In this document: in pieces, positions 32,454 to 41,761 of the stretch
How positions within the stretch are numbered: position 1 is the first letter of the stretch
Layout: each line of letters opens with the position of its first letter
Source: Actinokineospora terrae
GTDB lineage: Bacteria; Actinomycetota; Actinomycetes; Mycobacteriales; Pseudonocardiaceae
DNA: 64,000 nt
Assembly (NCBI RefSeq): GCF_900111175.1
Contig: NZ_FOGI01000001.1
Span: 730,194-794,193 of the forward strand
Reading direction: 5' to 3'
Made by a program: the position numbers and the translations under genes
Notes under the pieces: model-generated
Databases searched by the model: none
Seen by the model: the letters and a program-made list of their open reading frames with translations, nothing else
Told to the model about the DNA's origin: nothing

Positions 32454-33750
32454 TCGGTCGCGTCCCGAGGGAGGCGTGACTCTCCGGGAGCGGGCCACGG
32501 GGTGGCTGCGGGATCGGTGGCCGTTGCGACCCGAGCGGTGGCGGAGTCCGTTGCGCGGCCCGTGGTTGACGGCCGTGTTCGGGCTCGTGCTCCTCGTGAC
32601 GCTCCCGATCGTCGTCGCCACGGGGTTGTTGTCCTACATGGCTTACGGGCCCCAGTTCGGCCAAGCGATCCCGGGTGACGTCGGCTGGTTGCGGCTGCCG
32701 GTGTTCGACTGGCCCACCCACCCCGCGTGGCTCTACCAACTCACCCAGGGACTGCACGTCGGCCTCGGTCTGGTCCTGGTCCCGGTGGTGCTGGCCAAGC
32801 TGTGGTCTGTCCTACCGCGACTGTTCGCCTGGCCGCCGGTCCGCTCCGTGAAGCACCTGCTGGAGCGCCTGTCCGTCCTGCTGCTGGTCGGCTCGATCCT
32901 GTTCGAGATCGGCACCGGCCTGCTGAACATCCAGTACGACTACGTCTTCGGCTTCAGCTTCTACACCGCCCACTACTACGGCGCCTGGGTCTTCATCGCC
33001 GCGCTCGCCGCCCACCTCGTGATCAAGTTCCCGGCACTGGTCGCCGCGCTCAAGTCCCGGTCGCTCCGCACGGAGTTGCGCACCTCCAGAGCCGACACCC
33101 AACAGGAACCGCAAGACGGCGGTCTGGTCGCCACCACCCCCACCAAGCCGACGATCAGCAGGCGCGGCGCGCTCGGCATGGTCGCCGGTGGGTCGGCGCT
33201 CGTCGGGGTGCTCACAGTCGGGCAGACCGTCGGTTGGCTGAGGCCGCTCGCCCTGCTGGTGCCCCGCGGCCTGGACCCCGGCGACGGCCCCAACGGCTTC
33301 CCGGTCAACCGAACCGCGGCCGCGGCGGGCATCACCGCGAGCGACATAGGTCCTATGTGGACTCTCCAGCTGGCTGGCGCGACCCGCGTCGCCCTGGACC
33401 GCGCGCGCCTGGCCGCTCTGCCCCAACACACCGCCACGCTGCCGGTCGCCTGCGTCGAAGGGTGGTCCACAACCCAGGAGTGGACCGGCGTCCGACTCCG
33501 CGACCTGGCGCGCCTGGCCGGAGTGGACGAACCCACTGCGGCCCGCGTCCGGTCATGCGAACGCGACGGCGGCTTCAACTCCGCGATGCTGCAGGGAAAC
33601 CAGGTCCTCGACCCCGACGCGCTGCTCGCCCTGCGGGTCAACGGCGCCGACCTGTCCCCGGACCACGGCTACCCCGCGCGGGTCATCGTCCCCGCCCTGC
33701 CCGGTGTGCACAACACCAAGTGGGTCCGCTCGATCGAGTTCCTGGCATGA
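32443..33750 (+). CDS. Molybdopterin oxidoreductase (SUOX fold) fused to a four-helix cytochrome-b-like membrane domain
   Basis: A 435-residue membrane protein. Residues about 40-210 form four transmembrane helices with histidines placed like haem ligands (Q-G-L-H; T-A-H-Y-Y; A-A-H-L-V-I-K), resembling DmsC/cytochrome b561-type subunits. Next comes S-R-R-G-A-L-G (near 238) and a fifth hydrophobic helix, an internal twin-arginine-like signal. The extracytoplasmic C-terminal domain (about 280-435) has the sulfite-oxidase/MsrP fold with V-A-C-V-E-G-W-S, whose cysteine ligates molybdenum. It should pass electrons between the quinone pool and an extracytoplasmic substrate. It fuses what MsrP and MsrQ do as two proteins. 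Substrate unknown. The start overlaps the methyltransferase. Confidence 0.85.
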   Translation: MRTDRSRPEGGVTLRERATGWLRDRWPLRPERWRSPLRGPWLTAVFGLVLLVTLPIVVATGLLSYMAYGPQFGQAIPGDVGWLRLPVFDWPTHPAWLYQLTQGLHVGLGLVLVPVVLAKLWSVLPRLFAWPPVRSVKHLLERLSVLLLVGSILFEIGTGLLNIQYDYVFGFSFYTAHYYGAWVFIAALAAHLVIKFPALVAALKSRSLRTELRTSRADTQQEPQDGGLVATTPTKPTISRRGALGMVAGGSALVGVLTVGQTVGWLRPLALLVPRGLDPGDGPNGFPVNRTAAAAGITASDIGPMWTLQLAGATRVALDRARLAALPQHTATLPVACVEGWSTTQEWTGVRLRDLARLAGVDEPTAARVRSCERDGGFNSAMLQGNQVLDPDALLALRVNGADLSPDHGYPARVIVPALPGVHNTKWVRSIEFLA

Positions 33751-34211
33751 CGCGCCCCCACGCCCACGGCCCCTGGCACGCCGCGACACTCCTGGCGAGC
33801 TTCGCGGTGACCGTCTACGCCATCACCCGCATCGCCGACGACCCCAGCCTCCCCCGAATGGCCACCTGGTTCCTCACCGCCGCGATCGCCCACGACCTGG
33901 TCCTCTTCCCCGCCTACACCGCGGCAGACCGCGCGATCACCAGCCTCGACACCCGCGTCCCACTGGTCAACCACATCCGCGCGCCCCTGCTGGCCTCGGC
34001 GCTGCTCCTGCTCATGTTCCTCCCCGGCATCACCCGCCAAGGCGCCGAGACCTTCCACACCGCCACCGGCCTCACCCAAACCCCCTTCCTGACCCGCTGG
34101 CTCCTGCTCACCGCCACCTTCCTCACGACAAGCGCCGCCATCTACGCGGTCCGGGTCCTCAGGAACAGACCCCCCACCGCGGGCGTGGATGGGACCGACA
34201 GGTCCCGGTGA
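33747..34211 (+). CDS. Small integral membrane protein, four helices
   Basis: A 154-residue hydrophobic protein with about four membrane helices (near 10-27, 36-53, 80-97, 117-135) and histidines in the first and second helical regions. Its ATG overlaps the molybdoprotein TGA, so it is coupled to it as the last gene of the operon. It may help anchor or assemble the molybdoprotein. I recognise no family. It ends tail to tail with the HAD gene; the two stops form a TGATCA palindrome. Confidence 0.7.
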   Translation: MTRPHAHGPWHAATLLASFAVTVYAITRIADDPSLPRMATWFLTAAIAHDLVLFPAYTAADRAITSLDTRVPLVNHIRAPLLASALLLLMFLPGITRQGAETFHTATGLTQTPFLTRWLLLTATFLTTSAAIYAVRVLRNRPPTAGVDGTDRSR

Positions 34212-36857
34212 TCACCGCTCGCCGGTCAGCTTCCTGGCCGCGACCCTGGCCGCGCCGGTGATGACCCCGACCGGTCCGCGGGTGCGGTACTGCGCGACGA
34301 GCCGGTCCGCCACCCGCGGCCGGGGGGCGGCCGCGGCCAGACGGGGACCGATCGTCGGTTCCGGCTGCGGCAGCATGGCGAACCCGATCGTCACCTGCCC
34401 CGAGGACACCGTGCCCCCGGCGCGCTCCGCGAGCGGTAACCACACCGCGGAGTACGGGAAGTCGAACTCCACGAGGTTGCCGCCGAGCCAGGTGCACTCG
34501 GCGAAGGTCAGGTCGGCGAAGTCCGCCGGGTCGTCCCACCGCAGCACCTTCGGCACCCGGTCGCGACCCGCGATGACCCGCGCCTCGATCCAGTCCACCC
34601 GCACCAGGGCGGGGCGGCCGGGGATCGCCAGGGACACGTGCGTGATGCCCTCGTCCGCGAACCCCATCCGCGCGAACGACAGCCCGTTGTGGTTGATCCG
34701 CACCCGGCGACGGGGGCCGTCGTGCCAGACCTCGTCGCGTGCCCGGTACCGCAGGTGCGTCTCGAAGGGCTTGCCGGACGGCTCGAACACCGCCGGGTCC
34801 AACGACCCCGAGGCAACCGCCCGCGCCGCGGCTGCGAGCTTGCGGTCCGACGCGGCCAGCAGCGACGGCCAGAACGAGTCCCGCATGTGCAGGTCGTCGA
34901 GGTCGTTGGGGGACAGGTACGGGATGGCCTGCACCAGGTCCCGCGGGATCAGCCTGGTGACGACGGCGGAACCGAAGTTGTCGTCGTGCTGCCAGTTGCC
35001 CAGCACCGCCGCCTCCCGCGCGGTCGGCGTCCGCAGCACGGCGGTCAGGATGGCGGCGAGCCGCGGCGCCGCGGTGGTCAGCAGCGGCCAGTTCTTGTCG
35101 GTGGCGACGTAGCGGTACCAGTTTTCCTGGAACGCGCGGATGCCGTCCTGCACGGCCCGGCGCTCGGTGAGCTGCGTGGCGTTGCCCGCGACGGGGCCGA
35201 GCACCGGCTCGCCGCCCTCGGTGAAGTCGATCAGCGAGCCGCACAGCGCGTTGATCGACTGCTCGAGCACCTCGGGGCTGCGGCTGGCCGCGGCGATCAC
35301 CTCCCGCGGGTGCCCGGCCTGCCCGAGGTAGCCCTCGACCCGCAGACCGGCCAGCAGCACCGGGGTGCACCGCTCGTTGGTGGCCAGGTAGAGCCCCGCG
35401 GGCTCGATGTCGATGCCCACCCGGTGCAGCAGCCTGGAGAGCTGGAGCTGGATCGTGCCGCCCCAGCCGATGTCGACCAGGGTCAGCTCGTCGCCGTCGA
35501 GCGCCCCCGCCTCGCGCAGCGACCGCACCAACCGCTCGCGGGCCCCGGTGACCACGACCGCCAGCCGGTTGCGCAGGTGCGCGGTCCCGGTGAGCGCGGC
35601 GCACACCGTGCTGATGGTGTGCTCGTTGTCGAACATCTCGTCCAGCGACCCGACGAGCTCGGGCACGTCGCCGGGCAGCAGGTGCAACGTCTCCAGCAGT
35701 TGACGCACGGTGAGCTCGTGGCGCGGCCGCAGGAACTCGCGCACCGCCTCGGGTTCCTCGGCATCGAGCGTGGCGACCGAGACCACGTGCCGCGAGAGCC
35801 ACACCGGCTTGGCCCGCACGGCCCATCCCCTGGCCCGCGCGGCGTTGTCGATCATCACCGAGAGCAGCTCGCCCTCGCGCATCGGGCACCACACCACCGG
35901 CGTGCCCGCCTCGTGCGCCTTGGCCGCGACCCACTCGGCGAACCCGGTCAGCACCGGCCCGAGCACCGCCGCGCCGTAGCGCCACGACGTCTCCACCGCC
36001 GTCGGCTCCGACGCCGCGCGCGCCCCCAGGGTCCGCGCGCGCAGCGTGGTCAGGCCGAAGTCGCCGTGCGCGGGGTCGACCAGCTCGCCGAAGGGGCCGA
36101 ACGAGTCCAGCGTCTCGGCCTCGCGCTCGATGACCTGCTGGAACTCGGGGTCCACCCGCTCGTAGTGGACGGTGCGCAGACCGAGCCTGCCCGCGGCCTC
36201 GATGTCCGCGATCGGGTTGTCGCCGATGTGCAGCACCTGACCCGCGGTGCGGCCGAGGTCGCTGAGCACGACCTCCCACAGGCCGTGCGCCTTGTCCACC
36301 CCGTGCTGGTGGGACCGGAAGACCCGCGCGTCGGCGAGCGACCCGATCTCGGGCCGGTCCAGCAGGTGCTCGAGGTGCTCCTCGGTGAAGTAGGTGTCGG
36401 AGACCAGCACCAGGGGGATGCCGTTGTCGCGCGCCGCGCCGATGAGCGCGGCGATGTCGAGGTCGACGACGGTGAACGCGCGCTCCACCCGCACCTCGGC
36501 CGCCACCAGCTCGGCCAGGCCGACCGGCTCGACCACCGTGGCGGGCATCGCCGCCCAGATGTCGAACAGCGACACCTCCCGGCCGAGCGACTCCCGCCGC
36601 GCCCGCGCGGTCTGCTCGGCGGCGATGCGCATCCTGCGGAAGGCGGCGTCACCGATCCACGCGGGCAGTTGCCCGGTCGAGCGCAGGTGCGCGGCCAGCA
36701 CGGCGAACAGGTCGGTGGGTCTGGGCACGCGCCGCCACAGGACCGTGTCGAACACGTCGAGCGAGAGCACCGAGCACGACCCGTCCGCGATCATCCGCGC
36801 GACGGTGCCGAGTTGGCCGTGGCTCGCGATTCGCGAATCCGGAGAACTGTTCGCCAT
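34212..36857 (-). CDS. Large HAD-superfamily hydrolase-like protein (COG5610 type)
   Basis: An 881-residue protein. Near residues 32-45 it has L-S-L-D-V-F-D-T-V-L-W-R, the HAD motif I with both aspartates, followed by V-L-V-S-D-T-Y-F (motif II) and H-I-G-D-N-P-I-A-D (motif IV), together a complete HAD core in the first 260 residues. The following 600 residues repeat a mixed alpha/beta pattern containing V-D-I-G-W-G-G-T, typical of COG5610-like proteins found beside surface-polysaccharide genes; the C-terminal 200 residues are beta-rich. ATG at 36857 follows GGGGGA; the 52 further upstream codons do not look coding. A phosphatase role on a glycosyl phosphate is plausible. Confidence 0.78.
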   Translation of the reverse strand: MANSSPDSRIASHGQLGTVARMIADGSCSVLSLDVFDTVLWRRVPRPTDLFAVLAAHLRSTGQLPAWIGDAAFRRMRIAAEQTARARRESLGREVSLFDIWAAMPATVVEPVGLAELVAAEVRVERAFTVVDLDIAALIGAARDNGIPLVLVSDTYFTEEHLEHLLDRPEIGSLADARVFRSHQHGVDKAHGLWEVVLSDLGRTAGQVLHIGDNPIADIEAAGRLGLRTVHYERVDPEFQQVIEREAETLDSFGPFGELVDPAHGDFGLTTLRARTLGARAASEPTAVETSWRYGAAVLGPVLTGFAEWVAAKAHEAGTPVVWCPMREGELLSVMIDNAARARGWAVRAKPVWLSRHVVSVATLDAEEPEAVREFLRPRHELTVRQLLETLHLLPGDVPELVGSLDEMFDNEHTISTVCAALTGTAHLRNRLAVVVTGARERLVRSLREAGALDGDELTLVDIGWGGTIQLQLSRLLHRVGIDIEPAGLYLATNERCTPVLLAGLRVEGYLGQAGHPREVIAAASRSPEVLEQSINALCGSLIDFTEGGEPVLGPVAGNATQLTERRAVQDGIRAFQENWYRYVATDKNWPLLTTAAPRLAAILTAVLRTPTAREAAVLGNWQHDDNFGSAVVTRLIPRDLVQAIPYLSPNDLDDLHMRDSFWPSLLAASDRKLAAAARAVASGSLDPAVFEPSGKPFETHLRYRARDEVWHDGPRRRVRINHNGLSFARMGFADEGITHVSLAIPGRPALVRVDWIEARVIAGRDRVPKVLRWDDPADFADLTFAECTWLGGNLVEFDFPYSAVWLPLAERAGGTVSSGQVTIGFAMLPQPEPTIGPRLAAAAPRPRVADRLVAQYRTRGPVGVITGAARVAARKLTGER

Positions 36858-37254
36858 TCTTTCCCCCTGGAGGGTTGTCCGTCGGGGACGACGGGCGAGC
36901 ATAGACCATCTTCGCGACGCCTCTCCCGGTCGGGACTGGGGATTCGCGAACCGCTGCGGATTCGGGTCGTCACGGGTGGCGAACGCGGCCGTTTGGCTAC
37001 TAAGTGTTATCACTCGGACGGGTTGTGCTACGGATCGTCACGGCGCTGGTGCTGGGCGCGTGGTGTGCCGCAAGGCGGGTGTGGAACCCTGCGTAACCTC
37101 CAGTGACCGGTATGAAAATGCCGAGGATTGCCGTCTTAGGGCGCCTGCGCAAGTCCCTGAAATGGCATTTCGACTGGATTGGCCCTGATTGTTTCCGCCG
37201 ATTGGCCTATTCTTCAGACCGCGCTCATGCGGGCCCGCATTCGGCGAATGGTCC
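36858..37254. other. Gene-free, relatively A/T-richer spacer
   Basis: Between the HAD gene and the SpoIIE phosphatase lies a 397-bp stretch clearly less G+C-rich than its surroundings (for example around 37000-37020 and 37110-37215). GATTGGCC occurs twice, 26 bp apart (37177-37184 and 37203-37208 region). I find no convincing ORF, tRNA or terminator. It probably contains the HAD gene promoter and may be a remnant of transferred DNA. Confidence 0.4.
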
Positions 37255-38469
37255 TCAGACCGGGCACGCCCGCATGACCAGCAGCGCGATGTCGTCCTGG
37301 GTCGGGTCGGTGCCGACGAGCGCCTCCATCACCTGGGCGCAGACGGTGTCCGGGTCCTGCGGGGTGACGGCCTCGGTCAGGCGGTCCAGGTACGGGTCGA
37401 TCGGCTCGCGGCGGCGCTCGACCAGGCCGTCGGTGTAGAAGGCGAGCACCGCGCGGTCGGGCAGGTCGATCACCGTGGTGCGCCGCGCCCGCCCGGCACC
37501 GAGCCCCAGGCCGACCGGGGTGTCCGGCGGCACGTCGACCAACGCCGACGCGGCGCCGGGCACCGCGATGACCGGCGGCGGGTGGCCCGCCGACGACAGC
37601 GCCACCCGGCGCGTGCGGCGGTCGACCACCGCGTAGGCGACGGTCGCCATGCTGCGCTTCTCGAAGTGCGACACCTTGCGGTGCAGCTTGGTCAGCACCT
37701 CGGCCGGGTCGTCGTTCTCCAGCGCGTACGCCCGCAGCGCGCTGCGCAACCTGCCCATCACGACCGCGGCGGCCAGGCCGTGCCCGGAGACGTCCCCGAT
37801 GGCCACGCCGATCCGGCCCGAGGGCAGTTCGAACACGTCGTACCAGTCCCCGCCGACGCCGGTCGTGGCGCCGGGCACGTAGCGGGCGGCGAAGCGCAGG
37901 TCGTCGACCACCGGGAACCGGGTGGGCAGCAGGCTGCGCTGCAGCGCGGTGGTCGCGGCCCGCTCCGCGCTGGTCAGCTCCGCCTGGATGGCCAGCGCCA
38001 CCCGGTCGGCCACCAGCCGCAGCAGGTGGGTGTCGGCCTCGGTGAACGCCCTGGTGCCGGTCGACCCGACGTGCAGCACCCCGACCAGGTCCTCGCGGGC
38101 CAGGATCGGCACGCCCAGCAGCGCCCGCAGCCCCCGCCGCCACAGCAGCGGGTTGGCCACCGTCGTGGCGTCCACCCGGTCGATGACCAGCGGCGCCCTG
38201 GTCGCGGCGACCCGGCCCGCGAACCCGGCGCCGAGCTCGACGGTCACCCCGTGCAGGACCTCTTCCTCCAGGCCCGCCGTGGCGTGCACCCGCAGCCGCT
38301 CGGCCGCGCTGTCGTAGAGCAGGATCGTGGCGGTGTCCACGCCGAACGCGTCGCGGACCCTGGCCAGCAGCACCCGCAGCGACTCCTCCAGCTCCATCTG
38401 CCGCAACCCGACGTCGGTGATCGCTTCCAGCACGCTCACGCGATCGGTGGAGCCGGGGGTCTCGGGCAC
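37255..38469 (-). CDS. GAF-SpoIIE serine phosphatase (RsbU-like)
   Basis: A 404-residue signalling protein. Residues about 15-170 form a GAF sensor (F-G-V-D-T-A-T-I-L-L-Y; G-A-G-F-A-G-R-V-A). Residues about 190-400 are a PP2C/SpoIIE phosphatase with G-G-D-W-Y-D-V-F, I-G-D-V-S-G-H-G and D-D-I-A-L-L-V-M, whose aspartates bind Mn/Mg. It should dephosphorylate an anti-anti-sigma (STAS) protein in a partner-switching pathway. It is divergent from a MEDS/HATPase protein that could be the opposing kinase, across a 190-bp gap. The start is GTG with a weak ribosome site; a second GTG ten codons in is possible. No STAS protein or target sigma factor lies in the window. Confidence 0.88.
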   Translation of the reverse strand: MPETPGSTDRVSVLEAITDVGLRQMELEESLRVLLARVRDAFGVDTATILLYDSAAERLRVHATAGLEEEVLHGVTVELGAGFAGRVAATRAPLVIDRVDATTVANPLLWRRGLRALLGVPILAREDLVGVLHVGSTGTRAFTEADTHLLRLVADRVALAIQAELTSAERAATTALQRSLLPTRFPVVDDLRFAARYVPGATTGVGGDWYDVFELPSGRIGVAIGDVSGHGLAAAVVMGRLRSALRAYALENDDPAEVLTKLHRKVSHFEKRSMATVAYAVVDRRTRRVALSSAGHPPPVIAVPGAASALVDVPPDTPVGLGLGAGRARRTTVIDLPDRAVLAFYTDGLVERRREPIDPYLDRLTEAVTPQDPDTVCAQVMEALVGTDPTQDDIALLVMRACPV

Positions 38470-38660
38470 GCCGGGCAGCCTAGCCAGCCGGTGCCGCGCG
38501 CACCCGCTCCCGCGCCGCTCGGGTTGATCAAGGATCCCCCCCCGGTCGGGTGGCGCATCGGTACTGGTCGGGGTGTGCGCCCCCGTACAGTGGGTTCGGT
38601 CCGGTCCGGAGGTGGCACTCCTGGACTGTGCGACGGTGATCCGGGTTCGGCGATCGTGAG

Positions 38661-39602
38661 GTGTGGGTCGAGGTGAGTGCGGACAGCGCGCCGGGCTACG
38701 TGCACACGGCGCTGTGCTACGCCAGCGACCGGGAACTGCTCGACAGCGCCGTCCCGTTCCTGGCCGAGGGCGTCGAGCGGGGCGACGCCGTGGTGATCGC
38801 GCTCGACCCCGCGCGTGCCGACCTGGTGCTCGCCGAGCTCGACCGCCCCGATGCCGTGACCACCTTGCCCGCGGGCGGCCAGTACGCGCGGCCCGCGCTG
38901 TCCATCAAGTCCTATTGCGACCTGTTCACCACGCTGCTCGACGGCGTCGGCGCGGTCCGGGTGCTCGGGGCGCTGCCGCCCGCCGCGATGGAGCAGGAGT
39001 GGGATGTGTGGTCGCGGTACGAGGCGGCCGTGAACCGCGCCTTCGACCGCTTCCCCGTCAGCACCATGTGCACCTACGACACCCGCGAGCTCGCCCCCGA
39101 GGTCGTCGCCGACGTGCTCAGCACCCACCCGCTGCTCGCCGACCCCCGCGGCGACCACCCCCGCAACCCGGCCTTCGTGGACCCGTCGTCGTTCCTGCGC
39201 CGCCCCCAGCGCGCCGAGCCGCTCCCGGTCCAGTTCACCGCGCCCGCGGTCGACCTGGTCGACCCGATGCCCGCCACCGCCCGCGCCGCCCTGCACGCCG
39301 TGCGCACCGTGGCGCCCGCCGCCCTCGACGACCTGGTGGTCTCGGTCAGCGAGGTCGTCACCAACGCCCACACCCACGGCACCGCCCCCATCCACCTGCG
39401 CGCCTGGACCGAACCCGCCCACATGGTCGTCACCGTCCACGACGCGGGCCCCGGCCCCACCGACCCCTTCGCCGGCCTCATCCCCACCCCCTCCCCCCGC
39501 GGCGGCGGCTACGGCCTCTGGATAGCCCACCAACTCTGCACCCACGTCCTGCACACCCACGACACCACCGGCTTCACCGTCCGCCTCAGCATCATCGGCT
39601 GA
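38661..39602 (+). CDS. MEDS-domain anti-sigma regulator/histidine-kinase-like ATPase
   Basis: A 313-residue protein. Residues about 10-170 match the MEDS sensory domain (Y-V-H-T-A-L-C-Y-A-S opening; V-R-V-L-G-A-L-P near 100). Residues about 200-310 are a HATPase_c_2 (RsbW-like) domain with V-S-E-V-V-T-N-A-H-T-H-G (N box), D-A-G-P-G-P-T and G-G-G-Y-G-L-W-I-A (G boxes). Such proteins phosphorylate anti-anti-sigma factors or sequester sigma factors. The start could be GTG 38661 or GTG 38673; GAGG lies between the two candidates' expected spacings. The divergent SpoIIE phosphatase suggests the two act on the same target. Confidence 0.85.
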   Translation: MWVEVSADSAPGYVHTALCYASDRELLDSAVPFLAEGVERGDAVVIALDPARADLVLAELDRPDAVTTLPAGGQYARPALSIKSYCDLFTTLLDGVGAVRVLGALPPAAMEQEWDVWSRYEAAVNRAFDRFPVSTMCTYDTRELAPEVVADVLSTHPLLADPRGDHPRNPAFVDPSSFLRRPQRAEPLPVQFTAPAVDLVDPMPATARAALHAVRTVAPAALDDLVVSVSEVVTNAHTHGTAPIHLRAWTEPAHMVVTVHDAGPGPTDPFAGLIPTPSPRGGGYGLWIAHQLCTHVLHTHDTTGFTVRLSIIG

Positions 39603-39690
39603 CTGGTCTCACCCAGCTCCCGCTGACCGTGCTCGGCACGCCTGCCCAGGCGGTGGAGTCTGCTGGCCGACCAAGCCCCCGGCGGCGCGG

Positions 39691-40878
39691 TCACCAGGTG
39701 ACCAGGAGGCGGTCCAGGCCGCGGACCATGCGGCCTTGGCGCCAGTGGAGGGTGGTGGGTTCGGCGGGGCGGAGTGTGGGGAAGCGGTGGAGTAGGGCGC
39801 CGAGGGCGATGCGGAGTTCCGCCTTGGCGAGTCGGGCGGCGACGCAGTAGTGGGGGCCGTGGCCGAAGGCCAGGTGGGGGTTGGGTCTGCGGGTCAGGTC
39901 GAGGTCGTCCGGGTGCGGGTACACGCCGGGGTCGCGGTTGGCGGCGTCGAGGTGGACCATGACCGCGTCGCCCGCGTGGATCACGACGTCGCCCAGGGGG
40001 ACGTCCTCCAGGGCGATGCGGGTGAAACCGGCGGAGGTGACCGTGGGCGTGAGCCGCAGCAGCTCGTCCACCGCCGTGTCGAGCAGAGCGGGGTCGGCGC
40101 GCAGCCGGGCCAGCTCGGTGGGGTGCGCCAGCAGGGTGTGGACGAAGTTGCCGATGTGGTTGGACGTCGTCTCCAGGCCCGCGTAGAGCAGCGTCACCCC
40201 CAGCACCACCAGTTCGTCCTCGCTCAGCCCGCCGTCCTGGTCGCGGGCCACCACCAGCGCCCCGAGCAGGTCGTCCGCGGGCTCCCGCCGCCGCAGCGCG
40301 ACCAGCGAAGCCAGGTACTCCTTGAGCGCCGCGAAAGCCGCGTGGATCTCCGCGGCCGGGAACGCCGTGGTGGCCAGGGCGACGTCCACCCACGAGGCGA
40401 ACCGATCCCGGTCCGCCAGCGGCACGCCCAGCAGGTGGCAGATCACCGACACCGGCAGCGGCACCGCCAACCCCGCCACCAGGTCCGCGGGCGGCCCCTG
40501 CTCCGCCACCCGGTCGAGCAACTCCTCGGTCACCCGAGAAGCGTGCGAGGCCAACCGGTCGAGCTGACGCGGGCTGAACGCGCCGGACACCAAGCGGCGC
40601 AAGCGGTTGTGCTCCGGCGGGTCCATGGTGTGCAGCGTCGGGTCGGTCAGCCTGCGCGGCGAGGTGCGCGGCACGTCGCGGTCCAGCAGCGCCGCCCGGC
40701 TGAACCTCGGGTCGCCCAGCACCACCCGCACGTCCTCGTGCCGCACCACCAGCCACGCCTCACCCCCGTGCGGCAGCGAGATCCGGCTCACCGGCTCGTG
40801 CGCGCGCAGGTGGGCGTACTCGGGTTCCAGCTCCAGCGCGGTCGGCTCGCGGAACGGGTACTGGCGTGCGGGTCGCAT
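39691..40878 (-). CDS. Cytochrome P450 monooxygenase
   Basis: A 395-residue bacterial class I P450. The I-helix oxygen-binding motif A-G-L-E-T-T is near residue 235, E-L-L-R of the ExxR pair near 277, and the haem-thiolate loop F-G-H-G-P-H-Y-C puts the cysteine at 345. ATG at 40878 follows GGGGGA by six bases; the open frame upstream lies in the divergent intergenic region and is not P450 sequence. It belongs to the CYP105/107-like secondary-metabolism type, but no subfamily can be assigned. It is divergent from the methyltransferase/PLP/ATP-grasp operon and may hydroxylate the molecule made there. No ferredoxin is adjacent. Confidence 0.94.
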   Translation of the reverse strand: MRPARQYPFREPTALELEPEYAHLRAHEPVSRISLPHGGEAWLVVRHEDVRVVLGDPRFSRAALLDRDVPRTSPRRLTDPTLHTMDPPEHNRLRRLVSGAFSPRQLDRLASHASRVTEELLDRVAEQGPPADLVAGLAVPLPVSVICHLLGVPLADRDRFASWVDVALATTAFPAAEIHAAFAALKEYLASLVALRRREPADDLLGALVVARDQDGGLSEDELVVLGVTLLYAGLETTSNHIGNFVHTLLAHPTELARLRADPALLDTAVDELLRLTPTVTSAGFTRIALEDVPLGDVVIHAGDAVMVHLDAANRDPGVYPHPDDLDLTRRPNPHLAFGHGPHYCVAARLAKAELRIALGALLHRFPTLRPAEPTTLHWRQGRMVRGLDRLLVTW

Positions 40879-41023
40879 CGGCGGTCCCCCGGTGGTCGCA
40901 GCGAACGGCGTCACCACCAGTGGTCGGCCCGGCACCGCGCGGAGTTCCGGTCGGTGGACCCCGGGAACCCGCCGCCGTGCGGCGACGACCTGTAGGGGAC
41001 GGCCGAGCAGGCGGGGAGCGGAC

Positions 41024-41761
41024 ATGGGCTGGTACGAGGACGACGACGTCTGGGTGGGGTTCGCTGACGTGATGTTCCCGCCGCGGCGGGCCGCGGAGGC
41101 GCAACGGCTGGTGGCGACCTCGCCGCTGCTCAAGGTCGCCGGGGGTGACCGGGTGCTGGACCTGGCCTGCGGTCCGGCGACGCACGTGGTGCCGCTGGCC
41201 GCCCAGGGCGCGGAGGTCACCGGGGTCGACCTGAGCATGGCGATGCTCGCGCTGGCGCGGGCCGCCTGCGAGCGGGCCGGGGTGACCGCCCGGCTGGTGC
41301 GCGCCGACATGCGGGAGTTCGTCGAGCGCGACAGCTACGACCTGGTGGTCAACATGTACACCTCGTTCGGCTACTTCACCGACCCCGGCGACAACCTCGC
41401 CGTGCTGCGCAACGCCAACGCCAGCCTCGTGCCCGGCGGCAGGATGCTGGTCGACGTGCTGGGCAAGGAAGTCCTGGCCGGCTGGGTCGGCCGCCCGCAG
41501 GCCGTGGACGTCGACGGCGGCACGGTCTTCATGCGCGACACCATCCTCGAGGACTGGACCCGGCTGCGCACCGACTGGACTTACGTGCGGGGCACCGAGA
41601 TCCGGCGCACGTCCATCCACTGCGTCCTCTACAGCGCGGCCGAGTTGCGGGCGCTGTTCCAGGCGGCCGGGTTCACCGAGGTCGAGTGCTTCGGCGACTT
41701 CGACGGGTCGCCCTACGACAACCACGCCCGGCGGCTGATCGTGCGGGGCACCCGTGCTTGA
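41024..41761 (+). CDS. Class I SAM-dependent methyltransferase
   Basis: A 245-residue methyltransferase: V-L-D-L-A-C-G-P-A-T-H (near residues 42-52) binds SAM, T-G-V-D-L-S ends strand 2, and D-L-V-V-N-M-Y-T-S-F-G-Y-F is the post-motif segment. The start is fixed by GGGGAG five bases before the ATG. Its 3' end overlaps the PLP enzyme by 8 bp, making it the first gene of a three-gene operon with the PLP enzyme and ATP-grasp ligase. Small-molecule N- or O-methylation is expected; the acceptor is unknown. Confidence 0.87.
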   Translation: MGWYEDDDVWVGFADVMFPPRRAAEAQRLVATSPLLKVAGGDRVLDLACGPATHVVPLAAQGAEVTGVDLSMAMLALARAACERAGVTARLVRADMREFVERDSYDLVVNMYTSFGYFTDPGDNLAVLRNANASLVPGGRMLVDVLGKEVLAGWVGRPQAVDVDGGTVFMRDTILEDWTRLRTDWTYVRGTEIRRTSIHCVLYSAAELRALFQAAGFTEVECFGDFDGSPYDNHARRLIVRGTRA

